A stretch of 64,000 nt of DNA, from NCBI GenBank assembly GCA_964654825.1, contig CAZZKG010000008.1, positions 31,603 through 95,602 on the forward strand. Reading direction: 5' to 3'. The position numbers were made by a program, and so were the translations under genes. The notes under the pieces are model-generated. The model did not search any database. It was not told the origin of the DNA and saw only the letters and a list, made by a program, of their open reading frames with translations. Shown piece by piece: positions 1-9,472 of this stretch. Source of the stretch: CAZZKG01 sp964654825. Lineage in GTDB: Bacteria; Gemmatimonadota; CAZMKB01. Each line of letters starts with the position of its first letter. Positions within the stretch are counted from its first letter, which is position 1.

Positions 1-2488
1 CCTGCTGATCCATGATATCATACCAGGGAGCGCCCTGACTCTGCCACTCGATGATGAGGTCGGCATCTCCATGTGCGGTGGCGATGAACGGCATTTCGTC
101 ACCGATTCGGGACAGCATGTTTTCCTGGTGATCCATCCAGTCCCAGACACCGGTTCCGTTGTAGGGAGAGAGATGCTCCGCCCGGGGACCGAGGTTCACG
201 ATCGGGAAGTCCTCCGCTATTGGCCCCAGCTTGGGGACAAGGTCTCCCTCCCAATCGAGCCCCCCGAAATCACCTGCCGTCTCGTAATCAGTCATCGCCC
301 CCGCGCCGTAAACCGCCGCGAAGACATCGGGATACCTGAGCCCCAGGTTGAGCGCGCCGCTTCCTCCCATCGACCCCCCGAACGCGTAAATCCTGTCCTC
401 ATCCACGTTGAAGGTGTTATCACGAATGATGTCATCCACGCAACGGAGGATTCGCCACTCGGTGAAATTTCCTACAGGCCCAACGGATGGGATGTCTCCC
501 TCGCCGTAATCGAACACCGCAGCGTTCCCGTAATACCAGGTCTGGTGCGGATCGTCGACATTGACGTAGATGGTCTGATAATCGTACGGGGAGCCGTCCA
601 TGACAGCATACCGTGTTCCCCATCCATCCATGTGTATCGTAAGTGCGAAAGGAGTGGAACCATCGTAGTTCGACGGTACTCCGACACTGTAGTTGTACGC
701 GTAACCATCGAAGGTTGGATTCCAGGCGGCGTAGTCCATGAACTGCGTGTAGACCCATCCCCGTCCCGTGTCCGCGACCCAGACGAGGACCGGCTCAGGC
801 GGATCGTCGGTCTCACCGACCGGCTCGACCAGGCTGTTCTCGGAACTCATAGATGTGTTCTCTACACCGTTCATGACAGCGGTGACGGCGTAATAGTAAC
901 TGCCGGTCTCATTGGGTGTCCAGACGAGCAGCCCTGTGCCGTCGGACAACTCGGCCCCGAGATCCTCGATGATGAAATTCTGCTGGATCGCCTCGGGTCC
1001 TTTGAGAGACTCGTTCTCGTAGAAACCAGACCCTTCGGCTATCCCGGCGATGAGTTCCGCCTCATCGAGATTACCGCCGGTGATAGGTTCCGTGTACCGG
1101 TACACGTGGTATGTTTCATTTTCGTCAGCCGTCTCTGTCCAGGTGATGAATGTCTGGCCGCTCCTGTGAAATGCGTCAAGTCCGGTTACCTGATCTGTCT
1201 CGGGCAGCTGGTACAGAAGGACCATGCTCTCGTATGCCCCGACGGAAACCTGATCAACAGCTTCGTAGCCGAGGCTTCCGTTATAGTCACCCGACTCATC
1301 CACAGACCCGCCTCCGGTCGGGACAACGAGATAATGGGTGCTGTCGAGCGTAATGGGAGTGATCGTACCCGTCGGGTTTACGATTACGATCCCCTTTTCG
1401 TAATCACGGCGATACACTCCGGCACTGCCGTCATAAAGATCGTCCACATCGAGGGGCGGCTCGTCCAGGTAGGGCCCCAGGTCGATACCGTACTCGGGAT
1501 AATACTGCATGTTGAGTCCGGGACCCCCCGAGAGGATATTGACATACGTGTAATGTCCCTTTATCAACAGGTAGCAGCCGAGATAGAACCCTCTGTCGTC
1601 ATAGTCGAGCGCATCCCACATGTACGACTGGAGGATCATGATCTTGTCCAGGGCAATCAGGTTGAGGATTCGATTCATCTGAAGCTTCCAATCGGAGAGT
1701 GAGAAGGGGCTGTCGCCTCCCCACTGGCCGAATCCTTCTATCATCCCTCCATCCCCGAATGAATAGTCGGCCGGATCCCAGGAGGTTACCTGGAAACCGA
1801 GATTCGGGATCACATAGAAGTTCTCCGGCTCGCTGTGGAGCTGCTCAGTGATGAAAGCTCCGAAGATGTCGAGGTGGGGAACCCAGTATATGGCGGGATT
1901 CGTACCCTCGAACCACCAGAAGGGAGGATCCAGGAAATCGGCGTTCACTACCGCGACGTCATAACTGTCGGCGAACACACCGTCCGCTTCATTGTTCCGC
2001 ATCCGTTCGATGCAGGTCTGAGCCCAGTACTCCTTCCAGCCATTGTCCCCCGCCCCGCCGATCTGTCCCGAGGGATCCATCAGGTACCATCCCCATCCCG
2101 TGTTACGTATGCGGGTTCCCTCATCGTCGGTGACGAACCAGTCATCCTGTTGAGAGACATACCCCCAATCAGTGACCCACTGGTTTCCATCGATAAAAAG
2201 AATACTGCTGTCTCCTTCACCGACCGCCAGCTGATAATGAAGATGGAGAAAGTCGGGATTGTAAGCCCGGATCTCACGGATGTCATCAGGGATCATCTTC
2301 TGCGTGCCGACGTACTTGGTAGCGGCGAACTCGTTCTGAAGATCGGTATTGCCGGGTGGGATCTGATCGGCGAACACGAAGATACCGTCCCGGGTGTCAG
2401 GGAATGAACGGCCCTGCGCCCGGACATTACCTGTTATCATGGTGAGACTCAGAACAAAAAACATCTCAATTGCGTACCTCTGCTTCAT
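1..2488 (-). CDS. Secreted glycosidase-like / esterase fusion protein, 3' end cut by window edge
   Basis: The minus-strand frame is open from an ATG at 2488 to the window edge, about 829 codons with no stop. The start follows an AAAGGA ribosome site. Residues 1-25 look like a signal peptide. Residues about 26-420 resemble barrel-type hypothetical glycosidases, with many aromatic residues and the phrase ADGVFADSY. A fibronectin-III-like stretch follows at about 436-560. From about 566 there is an esterase D / feruloyl-esterase-like domain with the nucleophile elbow GGSMGGSG near residue 704 and HGDAD near the edge, probably the catalytic Asp region. The catalytic His would lie outside the window. 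The esterase call is firm at the motif level; the N-terminal glycosidase call is a weaker fold-level resemblance. A role in cutting and de-esterifying an external polysaccharide is inference. Confidence 0.8.
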   Translation of the reverse strand, partial: MKQRYAIEMFFVLSLTMITGNVRAQGRSFPDTRDGIFVFADQIPPGNTDLQNEFAATKYVGTQKMIPDDIREIRAYNPDFLHLHYQLAVGEGDSSILFIDGNQWVTDWGYVSQQDDWFVTDDEGTRIRNTGWGWYLMDPSGQIGGAGDNGWKEYWAQTCIERMRNNEADGVFADSYDVAVVNADFLDPPFWWFEGTNPAIYWVPHLDIFGAFITEQLHSEPENFYVIPNLGFQVTSWDPADYSFGDGGMIEGFGQWGGDSPFSLSDWKLQMNRILNLIALDKIMILQSYMWDALDYDDRGFYLGCYLLIKGHYTYVNILSGGPGLNMQYYPEYGIDLGPYLDEPPLDVDDLYDGSAGVYRRDYEKGIVIVNPTGTITPITLDSTHYLVVPTGGGSVDESGDYNGSLGYEAVDQVSVGAYESMVLLYQLPETDQVTGLDAFHRSGQTFITWTETADENETYHVYRYTEPITGGNLDEAELIAGIAEGSGFYENESLKGPEAIQQNFIIEDLGAELSDGTGLLVWTPNETGSYYYAVTAVMNGVENTSMSSENSLVEPVGETDDPPEPVLVWVADTGRGWVYTQFMDYAAWNPTFDGYAYNYSVGVPSNYDGSTPFALTIHMDGWGTRYAVMDGSPYDYQTIYVNVDDPHQTWYYGNAAVFDYGEGDIPSVGPVGNFTEWRILRCVDDIIRDNTFNVDEDRIYAFGGSMGGSGALNLGLRYPDVFAAVYGAGAMTDYETAGDFGGLDWEGDLVPKLGPIAEDFPIVNLGPRAEHLSPYNGTGVWDWMDHQENMLSRIGDEMPFIATAHGDADLIIEWQSQGAPWYDIMDQQ

Positions 2489-2806
2489 ACCCTGTTCCTT
2501 TCTGTTATCCTGCCCCGGTGATTTGTCCCTCGACCGAGAAGGCAAATGCTGTGCCTCTTAGACACTCCTCGGTACCCATTTATTCCCACCGGTTTCTATT
2601 TTCGGAATCTGCACCTGATGCGCACGATATCCGGCAGGTATTGTCTGCCGGCTACCATCTGTTGTTGCCCGCGTGCCGCTTTGGACCGTCAGCAGAGGCG
2701 AATTTTCCTGATCCGATACCTTTCGGGCAACTATCCGGGCTCACTCTTCCCTGGAGTAGGGACGTGGAAATACAGAAAAAATTTCAGAGGGGAGGAATGG
2801 ACGAAT
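2489..2806. other. Intergenic region, 318 bp, no gene seen
   Basis: This gap separates two minus-strand genes. Short overlapping frames exist on both strands but none has a recognisable product or a ribosome site. The only clear structure is the perfect inverted repeat at 2631-2651, listed separately. The promoter of the glycosidase-esterase gene should lie here, but I could not pick a convincing -35/-10 pair. Confidence 0.6.
2631..2651. repeat. Perfect 7-bp inverted repeat (CCGGCAG / CTGCCGG)
   Basis: CCGGCAG at 2631-2637 and CTGCCGG at 2645-2651 are exact reverse complements around a 7-base loop. No T-tract follows on either strand, so it is not a standard intrinsic terminator. It lies about 145 bases upstream of the glycosidase-esterase start, so it could be an operator or an RNA hairpin. 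Confidence 0.55.
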
Positions 2807-4972
2807 TCAGCGACTGGAGATGGGTTCTGTGAATCGGACGTTGTGGTTGAATTGGACGGGTGTTTCCTGATAATAAATTTCCCAGTTCCCACTGCTGTTG
2901 TCCTGCCACACGAAGACACCGAGATCTTCCCATAACACAAAAGATGGTTGTATCGAACTACCCGCGGTATAGGTCAACCTCGAGGGAGGGTACCAGTGGA
3001 TCCCTTCATCAACACTTACGGCTGATAACAACTCGGCTTTCCCGTAGCGATGGTCTTCCCACACGACATACAGCGAATCACTCCTCTGTTCGACACGGGG
3101 ATCGAGGGCGGAAACAGGGCTGTTGGAAAGATTGATGATGTCGGACAACCCTGAACCGTCATGGTTGGAATTTCTGTAATAGACCTGCCACTCGTCCCCA
3201 TCTCCACTGTACTCGGACCACACGAAATGCAGCTTCGAGCTTGTCTTGGCAATCTCGGGCCCAAACGAGGGAGCTTCCCCCCTGTCGATGAAACGAAAAC
3301 CTGTGAATTCCCCCCGTTCGGTATCGAGAGTCACAAGGGGAATCCGGTTGTAATGCAGAAAGTTACATTCAAAGGCGGAAAAAAGATCGGTTCCCACCTC
3401 CGTGAACGACGGTCTGTCCAGATAGAATTCCGTATATCCGCCGTGGGGATGATAATCCATCAGGGTAGAGAAGCTGGCTCCGCCATCAGAGCTTCTTTTT
3501 ATCGTGACCCATCGTGATCCCGTGATCCACCCAAGGGTGATCTCACTCCCGCCGGTCAATGTCCCCCTCAGAGACGGGATTATTTCGCCGCTGTCCTCCG
3601 CAAAATCCTCCAGGACGGTCGTCGCAGACCATATTTCTCCGTCTTCACTGGTGGTCACAACTGGAGCCCATTGATATATCGGCTTCCCGATCTGATCGTG
3701 GCGTTCGAAGAGACCGCGGGCGACCACCTTCAATCCGCCGCTGCCCGAGGACAGGACAGACCCTTCGAGGAATATGCTCGAGGTGTCGATATCGGTAAAC
3801 AGGGGCACAGCGTCATCCCACAATCCCGACATCATGTCTTTACGCGCGTACATCACCCTCTTCTTCTCCGAGAGTGACAGAGAATCCGATTCGGTCCAGA
3901 TGAGGTGAATGTGAGATGGAGTTTCTGCTACCGAGGGAGAAATCGACATCGATGAGGAATAGGTGACCCGGGTATGAATCCCGCTCTCTTCGGCGTTGAA
4001 CAGACACCTGTGAAACATATTCCCGGGAGAAGAAGGCGGGATGATCATCTCACTCATCACCATCCCCTCTGCGAACGGTGTTTCGAATCCGAGCAATTCT
4101 CCGATCGTCGGGGTGATGTCGGTAATATCTTTTCTGTGAGTCACCACGGTGTCCTGTTTGATGTCCGGGCCTATGGCGAGAAAGAACAGATGCTGGCTGC
4201 CGTGATCGGTACCGCCGTGATGGGGGAACCCCCCGTGCATGTCATCATGCCTGCCGTGATCCGTGGTTACGAACAAAGTTGTCGTCCCCTGGTAATATGG
4301 ATCACTCTCGATCCGTTCCCAGATGTTCCAGACCAGTGAGTCGGCGGTGGTGATCGCCTGAATGTATCTTTCCCAGTCACCGGTGTGGGCCTGGGAGTCG
4401 ACATCTCTTAGATTGAGCAGAACGAGTGAAGGTTGAAAATTATCCAGAACGCCATTAAACGTTTCGATGGTCAACGAATCATTACCGATGTTGTGGAGTT
4501 TGACAGCAGCGTAGTCCTCACCGTAGCCGGGATACAAACTGTAGTCAATGGAGCTCAGCCATCCCTTCCCCGCAATGACCCAGACTTTGTTGCGAGGGAT
4601 ATTGTCGCTTTTCCTGAAATATTCGAATATGGTCGGGAATCGGGGTCTGAACGGTTCACACTGCAGCGTATCCGCGTTTGGAAAGTTATTCCTCGTCCCG
4701 GACACATGTGCGGTATGACCGCTTGTGGTGTATGTGAGAGTGGTGGAATATAAATTAGTGTAGATCGTTCCACTGGGTCTCAGGTCGTTCCATATTCTGG
4801 GAATGTATTGATGGACCGAATCTTCGAAAGCTTCGTCATTCCGTAAACCGTCTATGATCACGAGAAATAGATGTTTGGTCTGGTAATCGGAAGCGTGGGC
4901 GGGAGACAGTATCGTGAACAGCAGAACAGGCAGAAAGAGGAGTAAAGTTGTTCGCGAGGAGACAGGACCCAT
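2807..4972 (-). CDS. Secreted type I phosphodiesterase / alkaline phosphatase superfamily protein with sialidase-like repeats
   Basis: The frame opens at 4981 (724 codons), but the GAGGA site directly abuts that ATG and sits 8 bases before the ATG at 4972, so 4972 is preferred. A signal peptide (LLLFLPVLLFTILSPAHA) is followed by the alkaline-phosphatase-fold signatures of nucleotide pyrophosphatase/phosphodiesterases: VIIDGLR near residue 44 for metal binding, TTSGHTAH near residue 86 carrying the likely Thr/Ser nucleophile, and VTTDHGRHDD near 240. The C-terminal half (from about 330) is beta-rich with Asp-box-like stretches such as SDGGASF and a VWEDHR phrase, as in BNR/sialidase-type propellers. 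Substrate unknown. The protein should be periplasmic or extracellular. The next gene upstream on this strand is another member of the same superfamily. Confidence 0.85.
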   Translation of the reverse strand: MGPVSSRTTLLLFLPVLLFTILSPAHASDYQTKHLFLVIIDGLRNDEAFEDSVHQYIPRIWNDLRPSGTIYTNLYSTTLTYTTSGHTAHVSGTRNNFPNADTLQCEPFRPRFPTIFEYFRKSDNIPRNKVWVIAGKGWLSSIDYSLYPGYGEDYAAVKLHNIGNDSLTIETFNGVLDNFQPSLVLLNLRDVDSQAHTGDWERYIQAITTADSLVWNIWERIESDPYYQGTTTLFVTTDHGRHDDMHGGFPHHGGTDHGSQHLFFLAIGPDIKQDTVVTHRKDITDITPTIGELLGFETPFAEGMVMSEMIIPPSSPGNMFHRCLFNAEESGIHTRVTYSSSMSISPSVAETPSHIHLIWTESDSLSLSEKKRVMYARKDMMSGLWDDAVPLFTDIDTSSIFLEGSVLSSGSGGLKVVARGLFERHDQIGKPIYQWAPVVTTSEDGEIWSATTVLEDFAEDSGEIIPSLRGTLTGGSEITLGWITGSRWVTIKRSSDGGASFSTLMDYHPHGGYTEFYLDRPSFTEVGTDLFSAFECNFLHYNRIPLVTLDTERGEFTGFRFIDRGEAPSFGPEIAKTSSKLHFVWSEYSGDGDEWQVYYRNSNHDGSGLSDIINLSNSPVSALDPRVEQRSDSLYVVWEDHRYGKAELLSAVSVDEGIHWYPPSRLTYTAGSSIQPSFVLWEDLGVFVWQDNSSGNWEIYYQETPVQFNHNVRFTEPISSR

Positions 4973-5136
4973 AATATTCATCCTCGAGTGTAATCACTAA
5001 TACACCGGTGATCGTACATGAGCCGTGATTTCTGTGTGTAGATTATTGTATCACGAACGATAAATTCTGTCAAGCGATTTTTCTTGAAGTGATTTTTCTT
5101 GAAGATCTGCCGCTGGGAAGGATGAGCCGTCAGGGG

Positions 5137-7050
5137 TCAGCGCCGCGGGTAACCCAGCTCAACCGCTCGCCGGTAGGCCTGATCTGCGTTAAGCGTATCC
5201 CCCATCTGGGTGTAGATTTTCGCGAGGGTGATGTAGTACTGAAGAGCAGAAGGATCGATCTCGATGGCCTTCCGGTAACACGCGATGGCTGCGGGGTAAT
5301 TTTTATTCGTCCGGTGAATGTTACCCATATTGTGATATGCATCCAGAAGCTCAGGGTCCGAATCGATCGCTTTCTGAAACTCGATGCCTGCTTTGTCGAT
5401 GTCATTGCGGTTGATGTAAATAAGCCCCAGTCGATTGTGTACCATTCCCATCATTGTTCTGATCTGTGGATCACTGTCGTATGCTGAAGCCAGATCGATC
5501 ACCGTCCTGAATTTTTCAAACGCTTCTTCCTGCCTGCCGGCATCCAGAGCCTTATTACCCTCATCTATCAGGATGTGGAACCGTATCATTTCCTTTGGAT
5601 CTCTCAAAGAGGCCTCTTCTTCGGAAACTGATCCCCCGCTGACATAACCGAGTGCGTTCAGCCGTTCCCTCTCCTCTGCCGAGACGTTTCTACCCTCCGC
5701 AAAATTCAGATTCCCGGTGTAGTTCGCTGCCGTTAAGTCATTCAGCTTCTCTTCCAGTCCCGCCGCCACTTCTTTTTTCGTTTCGATGAGATTGTTCACT
5801 TCTGAGGGATCCACGGATAAATCATACAGCTCGGGTTCGGTGGATCTGATATACTTCCAGCGAGAATCCCTGATACACTCTATGGGACTCCACCCGTAGG
5901 TGAAGTAGGAGAACATGCTTTCAGAATAGACGTATCGGTGTTCTTCACGGTTCTCCTGTATCACATCCATCAGACTGACACCGCTGAAATCCGTCGGAGA
6001 TACTATCCCGAGAATATCGAGAACAGTGGGAATCACATCAGCGAGAGTGACCGGTGCCTCCACCCGTTTACCCCCGGGAAGCACCGGGGGATAGCGCAGA
6101 ATAAACGGAATTCTGATGGTGGATTCATATGTGAACACACCGTGGGTCTTCTCTCCATGCTCACCCAGGCTTTCACCATGATCCCCCGCGACGAGTATGA
6201 GTGTCCGGTCGTAGAGATTGCGCTTCTCCAATTCATCGAGAATTGATCGTATGTTCTCATCCACAAAAGCTATCTCCCCGTCATATGGATTGTTCTGATA
6301 CTGCACACTGTAAGGAGAAGGAGGAGTGTAAGGATAATGAGCGTCATAGTAGTGAACCCAGAGAAAGAACTTTTTATCTCTATTCTTTCGCAGCCAGGAG
6401 ACGGCTCTGGCTGTGACGGCAGAAGCCGGTCTCGGGCTCAACCTCTTCAGGGTCGGGCTGTTTCCCCCGCGGGAGGGAGAACCGCTGGTCACGGGAGAAC
6501 TTACCATCTCATCATCGTAGTACCCAAATCCCTGATCCAGCCCTAAATCAGAATCGAGGATGAAACTCCCGACCACGGCCCCGGTCTCGTAACCATGACT
6601 CCTCATGATCTCGGCCAGTGTGACGGCTTTGTGTGAAAGTCTGTTCGTAGAGTTGTCCCGAACCCCGTGAACATTAGGATATAATCCGGTCAACAGCGTG
6701 GTGTGCGATGGAAGGGTAAGAGGTGCCGAAGCAATCGCATTTTCGAAGAGGACCCCGTTTTCTGCGACGAAATCGATGTTGGGTGTCTGTATCCCGCGAT
6801 ACCCGTAACAGCTCAGCCTGTCCGCCCTGACGGTATCCAGTGTGATAAAGAGGACATTACCTTCGGTACTCCTCCATCCGGTGGTGAGGTAGATAACAAC
6901 TGCGGCAGCGACGGCAACGAGGATGAGGATCGGTATCCAAACCACCCGCAGGTTACTCTTCCTGTCGGAGGACTTGTCCGAAGAGGCCCTTTCCTTTGAT
7001 TTGGTTTTTCTCTTTCTCGGTTTTCTCTTATGTTTGGACAAAACAGACAC
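5137..7050 (-). CDS. Membrane-anchored sulfatase-fold protein with C-terminal TPR repeats
   Basis: 637 codons from a GTG at 7050; the ribosome site is weak, so the start is uncertain. A Lys/Arg-rich cytoplasmic tail (1-35) precedes one transmembrane segment (about 36-57). The sulfatase/phosphoglycerol-transferase fold follows: TLDTVRADRL with the metal Asp near 72, and GDHGESLGEHGE near 290. The usual sulfatase signature (C/S-x-P-x-R, then TG) reads T-L-P-S-H at 112-116, so the formylglycine cysteine is Thr and the Arg is His. A Thr nucleophile is known in LtaS-type phosphoglycerol transferases, so this is probably not a classical sulfatase. TPR-like helical repeats fill about 487-637. It is transcribed away from metE. 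Confidence 0.85.
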   Translation of the reverse strand: MSVLSKHKRKPRKRKTKSKERASSDKSSDRKSNLRVVWIPILILVAVAAAVVIYLTTGWRSTEGNVLFITLDTVRADRLSCYGYRGIQTPNIDFVAENGVLFENAIASAPLTLPSHTTLLTGLYPNVHGVRDNSTNRLSHKAVTLAEIMRSHGYETGAVVGSFILDSDLGLDQGFGYYDDEMVSSPVTSGSPSRGGNSPTLKRLSPRPASAVTARAVSWLRKNRDKKFFLWVHYYDAHYPYTPPSPYSVQYQNNPYDGEIAFVDENIRSILDELEKRNLYDRTLILVAGDHGESLGEHGEKTHGVFTYESTIRIPFILRYPPVLPGGKRVEAPVTLADVIPTVLDILGIVSPTDFSGVSLMDVIQENREEHRYVYSESMFSYFTYGWSPIECIRDSRWKYIRSTEPELYDLSVDPSEVNNLIETKKEVAAGLEEKLNDLTAANYTGNLNFAEGRNVSAEERERLNALGYVSGGSVSEEEASLRDPKEMIRFHILIDEGNKALDAGRQEEAFEKFRTVIDLASAYDSDPQIRTMMGMVHNRLGLIYINRNDIDKAGIEFQKAIDSDPELLDAYHNMGNIHRTNKNYPAAIACYRKAIEIDPSALQYYITLAKIYTQMGDTLNADQAYRRAVELGYPRR

Positions 7051-7281
7051 ACCGGGCTGAAATCAAGTATCCAACCAGACATTCGAGAACGCGGTACGTT
7101 TCAGATTTTTCGGGACTGTTTGCTCTCACCGGCAATAAGTTAAGTGATAACCCCGACATGATCAAGCAGGCAGCTGCTGTTGAGCGACCGACAGAACCCC
7201 CCTCCTCATCACGCGCATGTGGACTTTTCCGGAAAATCTCTTAAATAATAGAGGAGCACCGAAGCAGGAGGGGTGACAATC

Positions 7282-9441
7282 ATGAGAGCCTGGGCTTACG
7301 GTTTCCCACGGCTGGGGAAAAAGAGGGAGTACAAAAAATCGATTGAGGATTTCTGGAGGGGTAGTATACCGCCGGAGGGACTGAAGCAGAACCTGAATGA
7401 TCTTCAGATGGAGATCCTGACGACATACGATCGGTTTGTCGACTGTTATCCCGTCGGTGAGATGACGGCATACGACCAGATGCTGGACACTGCAATAATG
7501 ATCGGACTTCACAGACCGGCCGATGTCTGCGAGTACTACGAACTGTGCAGGGGCAAACATGCCCTCGAGATGACAAAATGGTTCAACACGAACTACCACT
7601 ACCTCGTACCTGATTTTTCAGGTGTCAACCCTGACGACCTCCATCTCTTCTGGAACAAACCCCTGGAATTTTTGAGCCGCTTCGAGCAGGGGACGCCGTA
7701 CCTGATCGGGCCGTTCACCTTCCTGAAGCTATCGAAGGGCATTTCTGATGAGAAATTCAGTGGTTTCCTGGCTGCTGCCGGTGACATTTACCGCGAGGTG
7801 CTCGACGGCTTGACGAGTGTCCACATCGACGAGCCCGCCTTCGTCCTGGACCTCGAAGACCGGGACATCTCCCATATCAAAACGCTGTATTCAAACATGG
7901 CTGAGAGCGGATGCGACATCGATCTGTTTACCTATTACGACAGTGTCGATCATCTCCCCGAACTTTATGATCTGAAGGTCAGGAGTATCGGACTGGATTT
8001 TATTCACGGCGCCGGGAACCTCGAACAAATCAAACAGCACGGTTTTCCAGACGACAGGACACTCATCGCAGGGATCGTGGACGGCCGCAATGTGTGGTGT
8101 ACCGATATCCCCCGGGCCACGAAGCTGCTGGAACAATTGTCCCTGTCGGCACGAAACCTCGGCGTCTCCAATGCCGCGCCCCTCTTCCATGTACCGATCA
8201 CGCTCAGCGGAGAATCTCTGGACGAACGGCTTCGCCGTCGGCTGGCCTTCGCGGCGGAAAAACTCGAAGAGCTGCGATTGATCACCCGGGTGATCGGCGG
8301 AGAAAACATACCCGCCGATCTCGGTGATGAGGATTTTAGAGTAAACAGTGACGTGAGAGACCGGGTCTCTCATCTAAGCGAGAGCGACTTCACCAGAGAA
8401 GTCGATTACACGAGGCGCTCCCGGATTCAGGATGAGGCGCTGGGGTTGCCGCTTTTTCCCACAACGACGATAGGCAGTTTCCCGCAGACTCCACAGATCA
8501 GGAAGATGCGGTCTGCATTCAAATCAGGCTCTCTATCCCACGAGGAGTACAGATCATTCATCAGGGAAAAAATCGATGAGGCTCTCGAGCAGCAGGAAAC
8601 CCTGGGCCTCGATGTTCTGGTGCATGGAGAGTTCGAGAGATCGGACATGGTGGAATTCTTTGCCGAAAAACTGGCGGGCATCGCGACCACCCGACAGGGG
8701 TGGATCATATCTTACGGGACCCGCGGGTATCGCCCTCCAATAATATTCGGTGACGTCTCGAGACCGAAGCCTCTCACCATCGACGAGATCTCCTATGCTC
8801 AGAGCAGAACGAAAAAACCGGTCAAAGGGATGCTGACGGGACCTGTCACCATCATCGCCTGGAGTTTCGTCCGTGAAGATATCCCGGTAAGAGATGTAGC
8901 CTATCAGATCTCGCTTGCTCTCCGGGATGAGATCGGTGATCTCGAGAAAGCCGGTATCCGGATCGTTCAGGTCGACGAGCCGGCTTACCGGGAAAGTGCC
9001 CCGAACAAGAAGAGGGACTGGGACAGCTATTTTGACTGGGCCATTAAAGCGTTTCGCCTGGCGACCGGAGGCGCGAATCCGGAAACACAGATTCATTCGC
9101 ACATGTGCTACTCGGAATTCGGTGAGATCATAGAGCGGATTGTGGAAATGGACTTCGATGTCATCTCGATCGAAGCTACGAGAAGCAGGGGTGATGTTCT
9201 GAAGAGCTTTGAGGGGATCGACTTCGACAGGAAAATAGGACTGGGGGTATGGGATATCCACTCACCCTCCGTACCTGATGAGGCCGAGATCGAGACAGTC
9301 ATCAGACGGGCGCTCGAGGTTATCCCCAAGGAAAACTTCTGGATTAACCCCGACTGCGGCCTGAAGACCCGGAAGTGGGAAGAAACCGGTGCGTCCCTGA
9401 AAAACCTGGTATCGACGGCCCGGCGTTTACGGGAGGAATAA
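7282..9441 (+). CDS. metE: Cobalamin-independent methionine synthase MetE
   Basis: Transfers a methyl group from 5-methyltetrahydropteroyl-glutamate to homocysteine, giving methionine, in the cytoplasm. The frame opens at a GTG at 7273, but the AGGAGG at 7266-7271 fits the ATG at 7282 better, and MRAWAYGFPRLGKKRE then matches the usual MetE start. Both barrels are present: N-terminal to about residue 340, C-terminal from about 360. The zinc ligands of the catalytic barrel are visible as HSHMC near 605 and NPDCGLKTR near 690. About 719 residues, close to the usual 750. The homocysteine methyltransferase/MTHFR fusion follows after 31 bases, so the two are probably one operon. No convincing SAM or cobalamin riboswitch was found upstream. 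Confidence 0.95.
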   Translation: MRAWAYGFPRLGKKREYKKSIEDFWRGSIPPEGLKQNLNDLQMEILTTYDRFVDCYPVGEMTAYDQMLDTAIMIGLHRPADVCEYYELCRGKHALEMTKWFNTNYHYLVPDFSGVNPDDLHLFWNKPLEFLSRFEQGTPYLIGPFTFLKLSKGISDEKFSGFLAAAGDIYREVLDGLTSVHIDEPAFVLDLEDRDISHIKTLYSNMAESGCDIDLFTYYDSVDHLPELYDLKVRSIGLDFIHGAGNLEQIKQHGFPDDRTLIAGIVDGRNVWCTDIPRATKLLEQLSLSARNLGVSNAAPLFHVPITLSGESLDERLRRRLAFAAEKLEELRLITRVIGGENIPADLGDEDFRVNSDVRDRVSHLSESDFTREVDYTRRSRIQDEALGLPLFPTTTIGSFPQTPQIRKMRSAFKSGSLSHEEYRSFIREKIDEALEQQETLGLDVLVHGEFERSDMVEFFAEKLAGIATTRQGWIISYGTRGYRPPIIFGDVSRPKPLTIDEISYAQSRTKKPVKGMLTGPVTIIAWSFVREDIPVRDVAYQISLALRDEIGDLEKAGIRIVQVDEPAYRESAPNKKRDWDSYFDWAIKAFRLATGGANPETQIHSHMCYSEFGEIIERIVEMDFDVISIEATRSRGDVLKSFEGIDFDRKIGLGVWDIHSPSVPDEAEIETVIRRALEVIPKENFWINPDCGLKTRKWEETGASLKNLVSTARRLREE

Positions 9442-9472
9442 CTATTCCTCCGGAAATGGGAGAATCGCGCTA

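Noticed and set aside
71..1702. 543-codon open frame on the plus strand
   Set aside because: It is the antisense shadow of the glycosidase-esterase gene; its protein has no recognisable domain, while the minus frame carries a signal peptide and a GGSMGG esterase motif.
7051..7281. SAM or cobalamin riboswitch upstream of metE
   Set aside because: I could not find the conserved core stems or a terminator in this 231-base region.
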